Of a stretch of 32,500 nucleotides of DNA, positions 1-8,802 are shown piece by piece (within the stretch, counting starts at the first letter, position 1; each line of letters begins with the position of its first letter). The stretch lies in contig CAUYUJ010001736.1 of the NCBI GenBank assembly GCA_963575745.1, positions 568,002 through 600,501 of the forward strand, given 5' to 3'. A program made the position numbers and the translations under genes. Source of the DNA: Prorocentrum cordatum. Lineage: Eukaryota > Sar > Dinophyceae > Prorocentrales > Prorocentraceae. Under the pieces are notes generated by a model. It saw nothing but the letters and a program-made list of their open reading frames with translations. It searched no databases and was not told the DNA's origin.

Positions 1-2
1 CA

Positions 3-249
3 GCGCGGAGTCCCCGCGACGCGCGCAGGTCGCCGCGGAGGGGTCCCAGCGACGCGCGCAGGTCGTCCGCTGCGCGGAGCACAGAGAGCTAGCCGGCCGG
101 CTGATTTCGGGCAAGGCTCCGGCCGCTGGGCAGAGCGACGACGGGCGAGCGAGGCGCTGAGCAGAGCGCCGCGCGGAATCCCCGCGACGCGCGCTGGTCG
201 CCCCGAGTGGGTCCCAGCGACGCGCGCGGGTCGTCCGCGGCGCGAGGCC
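3..249. repeat. 78-bp direct repeat, two copies about 169 bp apart
   Basis: Positions 3-81 and 172-249 are near-identical GC-rich copies. Each has the order GCGCGGA-TCCCCGCGACGCGCG, a GGTCGCC step, GGGTCCCAGCGACGCGCG and GGTCGTCCGC. Between them lies about 90 bp of GC-rich sequence without a recognisable gene. The copies also contain an internal half-unit repeat (CCCCGCGACGCGCGC and CCCAGCGACGCGCGC). They sit just downstream of the helicase exon on the minus strand, so they could belong to its 3' UTR or to intergenic DNA. Confidence 0.7.
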
Positions 250-305
250 GAACAATTATGCGGGCAGTCGAGAGAAGGCGCGGCTCGGGGGGGGCGCTCC
301 TCAGG

Positions 306-586
306 TCAGGCCTCGCGGATAAACTCGGTGAAGCCGAGCTTCCTGGCGAGGGCCGTCGCCTCCCTCCTGCGCCGCTTCGTGCGCGTTGCAAACTGCTCCA
401 GCTGCTTTCGCAGGCCCTCCGGCGGTCCTGCCAGGAAGAACTCGATGCGCGGCGCCCGCATGAGCAGGAGGTCCTCGTGGCGCGTGGCGCGCGAGAGCAG
501 CACATAGAGCTCCAGCCACCAGTCGTCGTCCTCCTTCTTGCCGTTCCCGACCTCGTGGCGGCCGCAGTCCAGGATCACACCTGGAC
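306..586 (-). CDS. C-terminal exon of an SF1-type DNA helicase (Pif1/UvrD-like)
   Basis: The minus-strand frame ends at a stop at 306-308 and encodes about 90 residues. It contains LYVLLSRATRHEDLLLMRAP, which fits motif VI of SF1 helicases (pattern YV-x-LSR, the arginine-finger region that contacts ATP gamma-phosphate). A basic tail with TRTKRRRREA and the end GFTEFIREA follow. Only the last part of the helicase is present; motifs I-V must lie in exons beyond the window or be lost. The exon start is inferred: an AG on the minus strand at 588-587 (or 582-581) follows a CTCCATCTC stretch and would be a 3' splice site, placing the 89-bp repeats in the upstream intron. Assignment to Pif1, RecD-like or UvrD type is not possible from this piece. 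It could also be a pseudogene fragment. Confidence 0.55.
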
Positions 587-1272
587 CTGAGATGGAGCTC
601 CCTGTGGGGCCACGAAACGTGCGAAGGGGTGCCATGCGAACTGCACCACTGGGACCTTAGGTGCAGCTCCCTGAGGGGCCACGAAACGTGTGAGGGGTGT
701 GCCAAAATGGGGCGGTGGCGCCATGCGAGCTGCGCCACTTGGACCTCAGGTGGAGCTCCCTGAGGGGCCACGAAATCTGTGAGGGGTGTGCCAAAATGGG
801 GCGGTGGCGCCATGCGAGCTGCGCCGCTCGGACCGTAGATGGAGCTCCCTATGGGGCCACGAAACGTGTGAGGGGTGTGCCAAAAAGGGGCGGTGGCGCC
901 ATGCGAGCTGCGCCACGTGGACCTTAGGTGGAGCTCCCTATGGGGCCATGAAACGTGTGAGGGGTGTGCCAAAAGGAGCTCCCCGAGGGGCCACGAAATC
1001 TGTGAGGGGCGTGCCAAAATGGGGCGGTTGCGCCATGCGAGCTGCGCCACTTGGACCGTAGATGGAGCTCCCTATGGGGCCACGAAACGTGTGAGGGGTG
1101 TGCCAAAATGGGGCGGTGGCGCCATGCGAGCTGCGCCACTTGGACCTTAGGTGGAGCTCCCTATGGGGCCACGAAGCGTGTGAGGGGTGTGCCAAAATGG
1201 GTGTGCGGGACGCATGCGGGCACGCCCACTGGGACCTTCGGTGGAGCTCCGTATGGGGCCACGAAACGTGCG
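587..1272 (-). repeat. 89-bp minisatellite, about eight copies, abutting the helicase exon
   Basis: TGGAGCTC recurs at 593, 662, 751, 840, 929, about 974, 1063, 1152 and 1242 on the plus strand. The spacing is 89-90 bp, except for two shortened units of 69 and about 46 bp. Each unit carries GGGGCCACGAAACGTGTGAG, then GCCAAAATGGGGCGGTGGCG and GCGAGCTGCGCCA. Copies are very similar, which suggests recent expansion. Long frames run through the array on both strands only because 89-bp units lack stops in some phases; they are not taken as genes. The array runs up to the presumed acceptor of the helicase exon, so it probably makes up most of that intron. A diverged array of the same family lies at 15.24-17.26 kb in the opposite orientation. 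Confidence 0.9.
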
Positions 1273-1490
1273 ATGATGGCGACGAGGACAACGATGATGG
1301 TGATGACGACGATGATGGTGGTGATGACGATGATGGTTATGATGGCGGCCATGATGTTGATGCTGATGACGATGATGATGAGAATGATGATGATAATGAT
1401 GATGATGACGATGATGATGATGATGATGACGATGAGGATGATAGGAAGGGAGAGGAGGCGGAGGAGGAGAGGAGGAAGGAGACGCGGGGC
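1270..1490. repeat. GAT/GAC microsatellite followed by GAG-rich tract
   Basis: From about 1270 the sequence becomes imperfect GAT, GAC and GGT triplets, best ordered at 1365-1440, then GAGGAGGCGGAGGAGGAGAGG to about 1480. It separates the 89-bp minisatellite from retroelement B and marks the place where B loses homology to its family. Any translation is low-complexity Asp/Met or Ser/His and is not taken as a gene. Confidence 0.9.
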
Positions 1491-1499
1491 ACCGTCTCT

Positions 1500-2540
1500 T
1501 CAAAACGAGGACCCAACACCACAGGATGGTTGGGAAAAACGAAGAGACCACTGATCAACGCCAGTGGAAGTCTGATCACCAAACCTGACACATGCACGGG
1601 TGATGCCCTTCACCTCGAGGGGGTCAGAATCGAGAAGAGATATCTGTGCAAGGGCTCGGAGTTCATCCAGCCCAGAGTCTAGACACTTGCTAACCAGCGG
1701 CTCTGGAGTCCACCAACTGCTCCACATATACGCCTTATGCTTCATCATACTTATAGGCTCGTTCACGACCCCCTGGGGAGTTTCGAAATACTCGACTCAA
1801 GTATTCTCCTCTGCCTTTAGGTATGCATGGACCTTCTTAGCACCTCGAGGTAAGGCAGCCCGCAGCCATTCACAAATACTCTTACGGGTGTGGGCATGTA
1901 CTTGAGACCACGCACGTGCACATCTATCCCCGCAACGCTCGACCATCAGACGAGCATCATCACGATTGTAAGGAGGATTCTCCAGAAGGGTGGCCCAAGC
2001 CGTTGCCTCACCAGGATCCAGCAGGGGGCCAGTGTGGGCATGGACAATAGGAGCAAATTCGCGAAGTACGTCGCGCATTCGCCCCGTCGGGGTACTGTAA
2101 GGGGGCCTTCAGGAGCTTCCAGTATTCATGCGTGCAGGCACCCACCATAGACCAGAAGGCGGGGGTCGGACAGCGGAAGCTCTGAGCTATTGGGCATCGA
2201 GCTGCCAAGGAAGTATCACGCCTCTTAATCATGGTCCCACGGCCAAGGTACAGACGTGGCTTCTTAATGATCGCACAGGCACGAGACATCATCATGAATT
2301 CAACGGCACGGGACCACAGCGCATAATTGAAACTCAAGTAGTGATCAAGGTGCTCGGCGGTGTGCGGTGGAAGGGCATTCATTACATCTTTAGGGAACTC
2401 GAGGGTGCGAGGCGAGAACGTCCTGGCAGCTTCGCTCAGATAAGACAGCCAACCGTTGTCAGGGCCATAGGCTTCAGGAAACTTAGCAGCAGCGCTTCGC
2501 ACGCATACAGGCAAAGCTAGGCTTTCCAGATCAATCCAGA
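1500..2540 (-). pseudogene. Element B: EEP-RT linker and start of reverse transcriptase
   Basis: The frame of the endonuclease continues to about 2080 with residues such as HYLSFNYALWSRAVEFM and YLGRGTMIKRRD. Homology then shifts to the frame ending at 1797 (MRDVLREFAPIVHAHTG onward). After a TAG at 1797-1799 the same frame continues to 1500. Near its end are TRACVRFGDQTSTGVDQWS and a hydrophobic stretch; TGVDQW occupies the place of GLGVDVFTP in element A, just before the RT fingers. The region connects EEP and RT domains and has no known catalytic role. At least one frameshift (about 2010-2080) and one nonsense codon break it. Confidence 0.6.
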
Positions 2541-3150
2541 TATCCAAGCAGGCATGTACTTTGAAGTTTGAGGTAGGGTATGCATACACCTTAACATGGG
2601 GCCACACCGGATCGCTACATATCACATGGTCAATCATAGACTCACCCACGACACAGGTAAACGTCACATTCCCAGGAACAACAGTCCGAGCACGAACGAG
2701 TTCCAAGAAACCACTTTCCTGGAGGAGGTCGGGGGACATGTTGAAGCCCCCCATCAAAACCCAAGGCATTGCCAAGGTTATTAACGAAGTCTGCCAGGGA
2801 ACGCAGACGGCAAGCATTTGCCCCAGAGACGCCGCTCGACGGGACCAGGTACATCACCCCCACAGCGATCGTACAAGATCTTCGACGCACCTCCAGGAAG
2901 AACCAGCACTCGCCTGCACCAGCTTGGACAACTTTGCTAGCCCGCTTCAAAAATTGCGAATGCAGGGGCCAGGCTGGACTGCAGCACACACGCCTCCGTG
3001 AGATCCACCTCTTGGCGAAGGCACTGCACTCTGGAAATACGGGGGCCAGCGAAGTTGTCGGCAGAGTTTCTTGGCTGTCCCAACTCTGGATCCATCAGGT
3101 GGCGCTCGGCGAAGAAGACCCCGCCCACGCATGACACATGGTTTGCCAAG
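2540..3150 (-). pseudogene. Element B: EEP (APE-like) endonuclease domain, inactive
   Basis: In intact elements this domain nicks target DNA to prime reverse transcription. The N-terminal part (3149-2937) contains GGVFFAERHL; the middle (2989-2770) has CTIAVGVMYLVPSSG. After a frameshift near 2760-2775 the C-terminal part shows PWVLMGGFNMSP, then ESMIDHVICSD and FKVHACLDI. These match the EEP blocks GDFN, S-x-IDY/H-x-I and the final His block. GDFN reads GGFN here, so the catalytic Asp (codon near 2748) is a Gly. With two frameshifts and that change the domain cannot be active. Element A keeps GDFN at 9681. Confidence 0.75.
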
Positions 3151-3265
3151 AGACGTAGTATTCACGAACTTGCACTGCACTCCAGTGCTGGTACTGGGCT
3201 CCACCACATCCTCTGCGACGTGCGAAGATGGCGAAGCCGTGGCCCCCTGAGGGGCAGAGCTAGTG

Positions 3266-3993
3266 CTACCCAGCGTGCGGATGGGCAGCTTCAGCTCCTG
3301 GTACCAACTGTTGTGCTGCTGCGTTACAACAGGCCCAATACACGTCATGAGACTGGACTTCTGCGCGCCGAGCCTTCTTGGTGGCCCGATGCTCCAAGGT
3401 CGACGTGGGCAACTTCTGGTAGCGGTCCGCACCTGCAGCGTCCAACCCTTGTTCGGCAGCACGTGTCTTGAGCGCTGCAAGTTCTTCACGCTCTGCAACC
3501 AGGTCGCCAGCTTCACTTCCCATGTCACTTGCATCATCACCAATGAGGGGCGGCTGGCGGCGCTGGCGTACAGCTCGGTACTGCTTCCACTGCTCGATGC
3601 CAATTCGGGTGCATGACGAGAGGGACTGCAGCTGCTGGTCGCCGGGCCCGTGCAATACCGTCTCGAGGATGTTGTAGTCCACCTTACCGTCGCGGATGCA
3701 CCCGACGATGTTGGGTGGGAATGCCCCAGGAGGCGCCTGTGCATGAGGGGCACCACCAGGAGCACCAGGAGCAGGAGCAGCCGCAGGGGGGGGGGCGCCG
3801 CAGCTCTCCGAGCAGCTTCGTCAATCTGCTCCTGGATATCCTGCTTCTTGTGGACCTTGTGTTGGCCGGGGTCACAAGTGGACTTCTCGTGATCTGCTTG
3901 CCGCTTCGCAGCGGCCGCTATCTGGAGCTCTGCGAGTGCTTCGGCGTGAGCCCGTTCATGCTCAGCCAAGAGGGCCCGCGTCTTATTGAACAT
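3266..3993 (-). pseudogene. Element B: coiled-coil region of the N-terminal protein
   Basis: The frame from 3993 starts with MFNKTRALLAEHERAHAEAL and continues Ala/Glu/Gln/Lys-rich (about 45 residues), typical of a coiled coil. At about 3785-3795 a run of eight to nine G bases (C on the coding strand) marks a frameshift. Homology then passes to the frame 3682-3266, with residues such as ELAALKTRAAEQGLDAAG and DYNILETVLHG. Upstream, the same frame as 3993 is open to the zinc-ribbon part except for one TAG at 4006-4008, which looks like a nonsense mutation. By analogy with ORF1 proteins of non-LTR elements it probably bound RNA and self-associated; this is inference. Confidence 0.55.
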
Positions 3994-4005
3994 GTCCAGT
4001 CTCCA

Positions 4006-4640
4006 CTACACTTCCTTGGGCGCCATCCTTTCGCAGGACCTGGCCAGCTCGGTTTGCGTGGGAGCTGCCCTCCGATCAAGCCCCACCCCATTCGGAGGCT
4101 GCACGATCGGCGGGGGAGGGGCCTGAGTCTGCACAACGCCTGCAAGGGCGGGACAAGCAGACGACCGCATCTGGAGTTGAGCAACCAACTCGGGTGGCAT
4201 AGGCCCAGGAGAACCAGGGACAGGAGGAGTATTATCAGGATGGGGTAGGCCACCTTGACCACTGACGGCATCACCAGCCTGACGATCTGCTCCCTGGCAC
4301 TTGCTGCAAGCACGATGCCCATATCTGGTATATTCCCAGTGAGAACATACTGAACAAACCTGGTGGGATGTGCCTTCGACTTCCTGTTCCATGGTTCACC
4401 AGATCGATAGTCCCAGGCGCCTGCATTACGACGGCTGCGACTCCACGGGGTGCGATACCTCCACGCCTTCTGCGGGACGCAACTGCCGTGATGTAGGTAC
4501 AACACCTGGAGGTCGGCTTCACGGCCTAGGCGATCTCTGGCCAATGCCCTGCGCCGCCGCTCGCGGCGGTGCCACGCAGGGGATCGCCCGCGGGCCGTGG
4601 CGCCAGAGCGCCCGCAAGGGGGCGCCACGGACCACAGCGC
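4006..4640 (-). pseudogene. Element B: 5' leader and zinc-ribbon start of the N-terminal protein
   Basis: Frame 4392-4006 encodes 128 residues starting MEQEVEGTSHQVCSVCSHW. The Cys pattern is C-x2-C-x12-C-x2-C (CSVC ... CSKC), a zinc ribbon at the same place as CPGC ... CQHC in element A. A Pro/Gly-rich stretch (PPVPGSPGPMPPELVAQ) follows. The Met at 4392 is the first one before the zinc ribbon in this frame; 4640-4393 would be 5' UTR or degraded coding sequence. The 5' part directly follows the spliced-leader relic. The frame stops with TAG at 4006 but continues in phase into the coiled coil. Confidence 0.55.
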
Positions 4641-4662
4641 CTTGAGCCAAAATGGCTGCGGA
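4641..4662 (-). other. Relict dinoflagellate spliced leader (DinoSL)
   Basis: On the minus strand, 4662 to 4641 reads TCCGCAG followed directly by CCATTTTGGCTCAAG. The known leader is 22 nt (D-CCGTAG then CCATTTTGGCTCAAG); the only difference is C for T at position 5. It is not followed by the GTA-type donor of an SL RNA gene but by the body of element B, so it is a spliced leader carried in by reverse transcription of a trans-spliced mRNA, not a leader gene. Its position at the exact 5' border of the element, next to a TCC tract, makes chance unlikely. Confidence 0.9.
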
Positions 4663-4706
4663 GGAGGAGGAGGAGGAGGAGGGGGAGGAGGAGTGGAGTG
4701 GAGTGG
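4661..4706 (-). repeat. (TCC)n tract at the junction of elements A and B
   Basis: Plus-strand GAGGAGGAGG units to about 4693, followed by GTGGAGTGGAGTGG. On the minus strand this is (TCC/ACTCC)n immediately 5' of the spliced-leader relic and about 35-80 nt after the stop codon of element A. It may be the simple-repeat 3' tail of A, a microsatellite target for B, or expansion from the TCC at the start of the leader. Confidence 0.9.
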
Positions 4707-4741
4707 ACCCCGTTGCGGACTGCAAGTGATTTCTGACCACG

Positions 4742-6496
4742 CTAAGGAAGAGCTCTCGATCGCCTTACCTTCTGCTCGGCTTGGCTGAGGACCTGCGGCT
4801 GCTTATTAGCAGCGACCCGATCGAGATATTCACGTCGTGCGTTGGTCAAACCCTGGGGCCCAGGACACAGGGCACCCAGGGACCTCAACTGCTTTTCAGC
4901 AATAGCCCCGCAGAGGCTACAAAACCAAACCCCGAGGGTAGTATGGACGTTCAGAGTGTGAGACACATGGGCCCAGCCCCCCACGACATGCACTCTAGAA
5001 CATACCTTAGGAGACATGATCACGCCATCGACATTAAATAACTGAGGGCACTCGGTGCCCCACCAGTCTTTCATCTTGGCCTTCGAGGCCGACGAAAAAA
5101 AACACCGAGAACATTTCTGCTTGCACTCAGACAGACAATGGGGGGAGAGGAGGGAAGAGACAGCAGCATCAGAAGGAGGAGTTGGAGGGCGGTCCTGGGC
5201 CACACGGCCTCTGGTTCTCACCTCGCGCTCGGCCCCTGCCGTGGCCTTCGTGCTGTCGAGCGCGGCTCGCAGGAGGCGGGGCCGCACTAGATATGCACGT
5301 CGTTCGTGCTGCAGTACTCTGGCGAGGTCGGATTGTGGCATCTGGGCTTCCACTGCCGCCAACCCCGCCAGCTCGTCCACGATGGTGTTGCCCACGACCA
5401 GGGCAGACACCCCATGTCCTCGAGCAACACCCGCAGCTGTCAAATGGGAATGCGCGAACAAAACCGTGATGCTTCGTCCTCGCGCCAGCTCTCCGACCTC
5501 ACGCCATAGATCAGCGTCTTCGCCCGACGGTCGGAGATGAGTGCCAGCATACCAACCTGCAACGACCGCGTCACAGTCGGACACATAGACCATGTCACCT
5601 CGCGAGCCCCACAGCGCCACGGCCAGCGCCTTGAGCTCGCCACGCGGCGCGACCTGCCGTGGGCCCACCAACGGAGCGCGGACCGCGGCCATCGCCGCGT
5701 AGCCCCGCATGTGGACCACCGCCAAGCCCACGCGCCGCAGGCGTGCCGACGCCGTGAACTTGCCACCCGACGCGTCGCCGAACAGCCACAGCGGGTCGGC
5801 GGCGGTGCCCTCGCCGAAGACGCCCTCGTCGAACGAGTTGAGACCAGCGACCGTCCACACCGCCTCCTGGCAGGGCTCGGGCACTTGCACCCACCCCGCT
5901 GGGAGGAGGCCGCGGAGCCAGAAGCCCTCGTCCGCCTCTGCCTGCGCGCAGGCCAACGCCACGAACGTGTCGGAGTCCGCGTAGGCCTTGGAGCCCTGGT
6001 TCCTGTCGCAAATCCACGCCCTATGCATGGGGCTTTCATCGTACTGCTTACACCTGTCACCTGTGGCGTTGCCACGGTACGATTTGAGAGACTGCTTTTT
6101 CCTCAACTTGGGCCAGAAACCACCAGTGGCTATATTGAGCATCGCCTCCTCCAGTCGAGAATATTGTGCCCCCGGTTGTTTGAGCAAAAGCCGATATGCT
6201 TCTGAGTCAACTCCTCCAGCTAGCCCACTTCCACAATAATGAGTCTCGGCATGTTGCCACAATCGCCGCCGAGCCGTGTGTCTGACACCCGCCAACAGAG
6301 GAGCATGAGCATCCAACCACTTATTGCCCGTGTAGATGTGATCTGGAAACTGCCACACCTCCGCCGTGCCCTTGTCCCCTTGGAAAGACCAGGCACAATG
6401 TGTCAGTGGCTGCCAATCTACACGAAGCAACTGAAGCACCGTCGCCGAGATGGAGCCCTGCACTCTCTTAATCTGGTCCCTCGGTGAGGTCCCCTG
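4742..6496 (-). CDS. Element A: RNase H domain and C-terminal cysteine-rich region
   Basis: One open frame follows a TAG at 6497; its first Met is at 6463 (573 codons, stop 4742-4744). The same frame is open upstream across that stop, so this is the C-terminal part of the ORF2 protein. RNase H motifs by residue from Met: FGDASGG (D230), RGELKAL (E276), YVSDCDAV (D296), a His-containing stretch FAHSHL (338-340) and GNTIVDELA (D363). All four acidic catalytic residues are therefore present. Residues 443-454 (C-x3-C-x3-C-x2-C), C472, C488 and 515-533 (CSLC-x14-C) form a probable zinc-binding tail. RNase H would remove the RNA strand after first-strand synthesis. It is the best preserved part of the element, but without an intact RT it is unlikely to be expressed as shown. 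Confidence 0.8.
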   Translation of the reverse strand, partial: QGTSPRDQIKRVQGSISATVLQLLRVDWQPLTHCAWSFQGDKGTAEVWQFPDHIYTGNKWLDAHAPLLAGVRHTARRRLWQHAETHYCGSGLAGGVDSEAYRLLLKQPGAQYSRLEEAMLNIATGGFWPKLRKKQSLKSYRGNATGDRCKQYDESPMHRAWICDRNQGSKAYADSDTFVALACAQAEADEGFWLRGLLPAGWVQVPEPCQEAVWTVAGLNSFDEGVFGEGTAADPLWLFGDASGGKFTASARLRRVGLAVVHMRGYAAMAAVRAPLVGPRQVAPRGELKALAVALWGSRGDMVYVSDCDAVVAGWYAGTHLRPSGEDADLWREVGELARGRSITVLFAHSHLTAAGVARGHGVSALVVGNTIVDELAGLAAVEAQMPQSDLARVLQHERRAYLVRPRLLRAALDSTKATAGAEREVRTRGRVAQDRPPTPPSDAAVSSLLSPHCLSECKQKCSRCFFSSASKAKMKDWWGTECPQLFNVDGVIMSPKVCSRVHVVGGWAHVSHTLNVHTTLGVWFCSLCGAIAEKQLRSLGALCPGPQGLTNARREYLDRVAANKQPQVLSQAEQKVRRSRALP

Positions 6497-6499
6497 TTA

Positions 6500-7902
6500 T
6501 GATGCGACCACCCGCTCCCGCACACGTGCCACGCCACGCCGAAGATCAGGATGCGCCTGCCATATCGTGAGCCAAGTATCGATATGCCGAACAGGATACG
6601 CGATGGCAGGATCGCCCTGAGGGGCTCGCAACTCCAACAACGTAGTGAGACATCTCCCTGCCGTTGGTGCTGCACATGCTCCTGCGAGGCGTCGTCGGCA
6701 GTCACGGAGACGGCTGCCAACCACACCGTGAATTTGAAATCCGCACGTGCCAGCAGGTTGTCCACCAGCCTTCCCGAGGCGAGAAATTTGATGCTATCTC
6801 TTGGATGATTGCGGAAAACCCCTTGGTTTTCGCACTCATGTGTTTGTGCTTGCGATCTCTCTCCGTGCGTGTGGCTCTTCCTCTCCGACCACAGCTGAAG
6901 TCGATGCCGAGGTATGGAGCCTGCTGGACAACCTGAACCCGAAATCCACGAATCCGTACAGCACGTACAATCGTGACCGCATCCCCCTTATGCGTGCATA
7001 GAACAACAGATTTCGGATATACTTTCAACTTCTGGTCAGCAAGTTCACGACGCGTATTCACAATACATCTGATGAGACTGTGCACCACTTCTTGCCGTGA
7101 GCCCACAACCTTTTGCGATATATCGTCAACCCACAAGCGATGCCCCATGTGGGGGCTCGCTTGGGTGACTTTGTGCATGACGAAATGTGTCAGGATGCGT
7201 GCGAATCTGGTGTCACTTCTTAATCCTTGAACCACCGAGCGGGATGGTTCAATTGGATTTGTCGCAGCACCGTCCTGCAATAAAGCCAGACAAAAAAATA
7301 CACGGCAGAAGTTCCAGATATAATGATAATCTCAACGCTGCTCTGGCAAGCAAGTGCCATGGGATGGAATCGTAGAACCCCTGGACGTCCGTCAAAGCAT
7401 GCCCATAATTCATCCCCATGGTGCGCGCCAGCCCCTCATCGATGGCCCTGAGGTGGGCCCCCCTGGGACACGAGTCGCCAGCCACCGCCGCGTCCCACGT
7501 CTCCGTATGGTCCTTAGACCAATCTTGCACATGTGGTTCTCTGATGAGCGACCACAAGCGCCCCAACATTGAGACGAGCCCGATGGCCCTGTCCTTGGTG
7601 ACGACCTTCTTTGGAATGAGACGGCACATAATGAGCATGGTCTGCACGGGCCATGCGAGCTGCTGTTCCACTGCGTTCAATATCAGGGCCAATTCACATA
7701 CTTCTGCAATCGGCAAGCGTTGATCGTCCAGCGGTGTGAACACATCGACGCCTAAGCCTGCTCGAGGCTTCATCTTCCCCGAAGCATAATAAATGTCTGC
7801 TGTGGTAATTGACTCCATCGGTTCCAACTGGGCAGCCTGCTTGGTTTGACGAAAAGGCTCAACTGTACCTGCCCGATCGATTGCCGTGGGTGCCCATAAC
7901 TT
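6500..7902 (-). pseudogene. Element A: reverse transcriptase domain, frameshifted
   Basis: Frame 7902-7249 carries the fingers and motif A: GLGVDVFTP, LIPKK, DRAIGLVSMLGRLWSLIRE, and ALTDVQGFYDSI with the catalytic Asp near 7389. The frame then shifts at about 7290, near a run of seven A on the plus strand (7292-7298). Frame 7280-6702 continues with motif B-like PSRSVVQGL, motif C LWVDDIS (about 7127, equivalent to Y/F-x-DD), motif D LKVYPKSVVLC and motif E YLGIDFS. After another shift near 6720 the frame 6724-6497 leads, past one TAG, into RNase H. All RT catalytic aspartates can be found. The enzyme would copy the element's RNA from nicked target DNA. Confidence 0.8.
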
Positions 7903-8746
7903 CTAGTAAACACGTCGCTTGCAATCCATAATATCACGATGATGAAAAACTACATTGCTACTGCTGCCCAAGACCTCATTCGGAGGGAGTGGTTGCGGCT
8001 TGAGAGATCTGTGAAGGACCCCCAGCGCCGACGGCTCAACAACCCAGGACTTGAACTCTTCCAAGGAATTGCGTGCCGCAGCCCGCTGCGCTCGATCTTT
8101 GACCCTCCTGGCAATGTCGACGAACGACTCAAGGAGGGGGGGCGCAAGCTGGCACGGCTGATTCAAAACGTGTAGAACTTGCTGCCATGGTGGAACGACC
8201 ATCACGCAGAAGTGCATGCACTCCCTCTGGCCTGCATCCAACAAGACGACTGCACGCCACGGTGTACTGCACACTCTGCTTGGGACCATTTCCCTTCGCA
8301 CGATGACGATGTATGCCTTGTACAACGGTGTGGGCACGCGTCCGTCATTGCGCCTTCTGGCCACGCAGGGGCACATCACGAGTGTGTTGGGCCTGCCGCA
8401 ACGCCTTCACCGTGAACTTGGGCCCACTGGTGCGTGAAACCGAAGTAGACGACGCTGCAGACTACAGCCCATGATGGTGTAAGATCGCTCTCTCCGCGGT
8501 CTCGGCCCACGAAGCGTACATTCCCGAAACAATTGTGCAACTTTCTTGTGCGAGCGAAAAGGCTACGGAGGACAGCGGCGGGGGGGGGGGACCGAGGAGA
8601 CAGGAGAAGCCTCTGGGGTGAAGCCCACGTGGACCCGACAATCGTGCCACAGCTGGTCTGGGACATAAAAGTTAATGGTCGCAGGAGGGGGCTCACCAGG
8701 GCGGACTTGAAACTTCTGGGGGGGGGGGTGGGGGGGGGGGGGGGTG

Positions 8747-8802
<56 letters not shown>

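Larger units (their letters stand above)
1500..4662 (-). mobile_element. Retroelement B: 3'-truncated, decayed non-LTR retrotransposon with spliced-leader 5' end
   Basis: Reading on the minus strand, the element begins with a spliced-leader relic (4662-4641). A zinc-ribbon and coiled-coil region (about 4390-3270), an EEP endonuclease (about 3150-2540), a linker (about 2540-1600) and the first residues of a reverse transcriptase (about 1540) follow. The same order is seen in element A. Homology stops at about 1500, next to microsatellites, so the rest of RT, RNase H and the 3' end are missing. Non-LTR copies are usually cut at the 5' end, so this loss at the 3' end points to later deletion or rearrangement. 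The copy is dead: TAG stops at 4006 and 1797, several frameshifts, and loss of an endonuclease catalytic residue. Confidence 0.8.

Noticed and set aside
301-1050. Long open frames through the 89-bp minisatellite on both strands, with periodic FRGPIGSS-type peptides
   Set aside because: The frames are products of a stop-poor repeat unit. Different copies are read in different frames on both strands, and the unit length of 89 is not a multiple of three.
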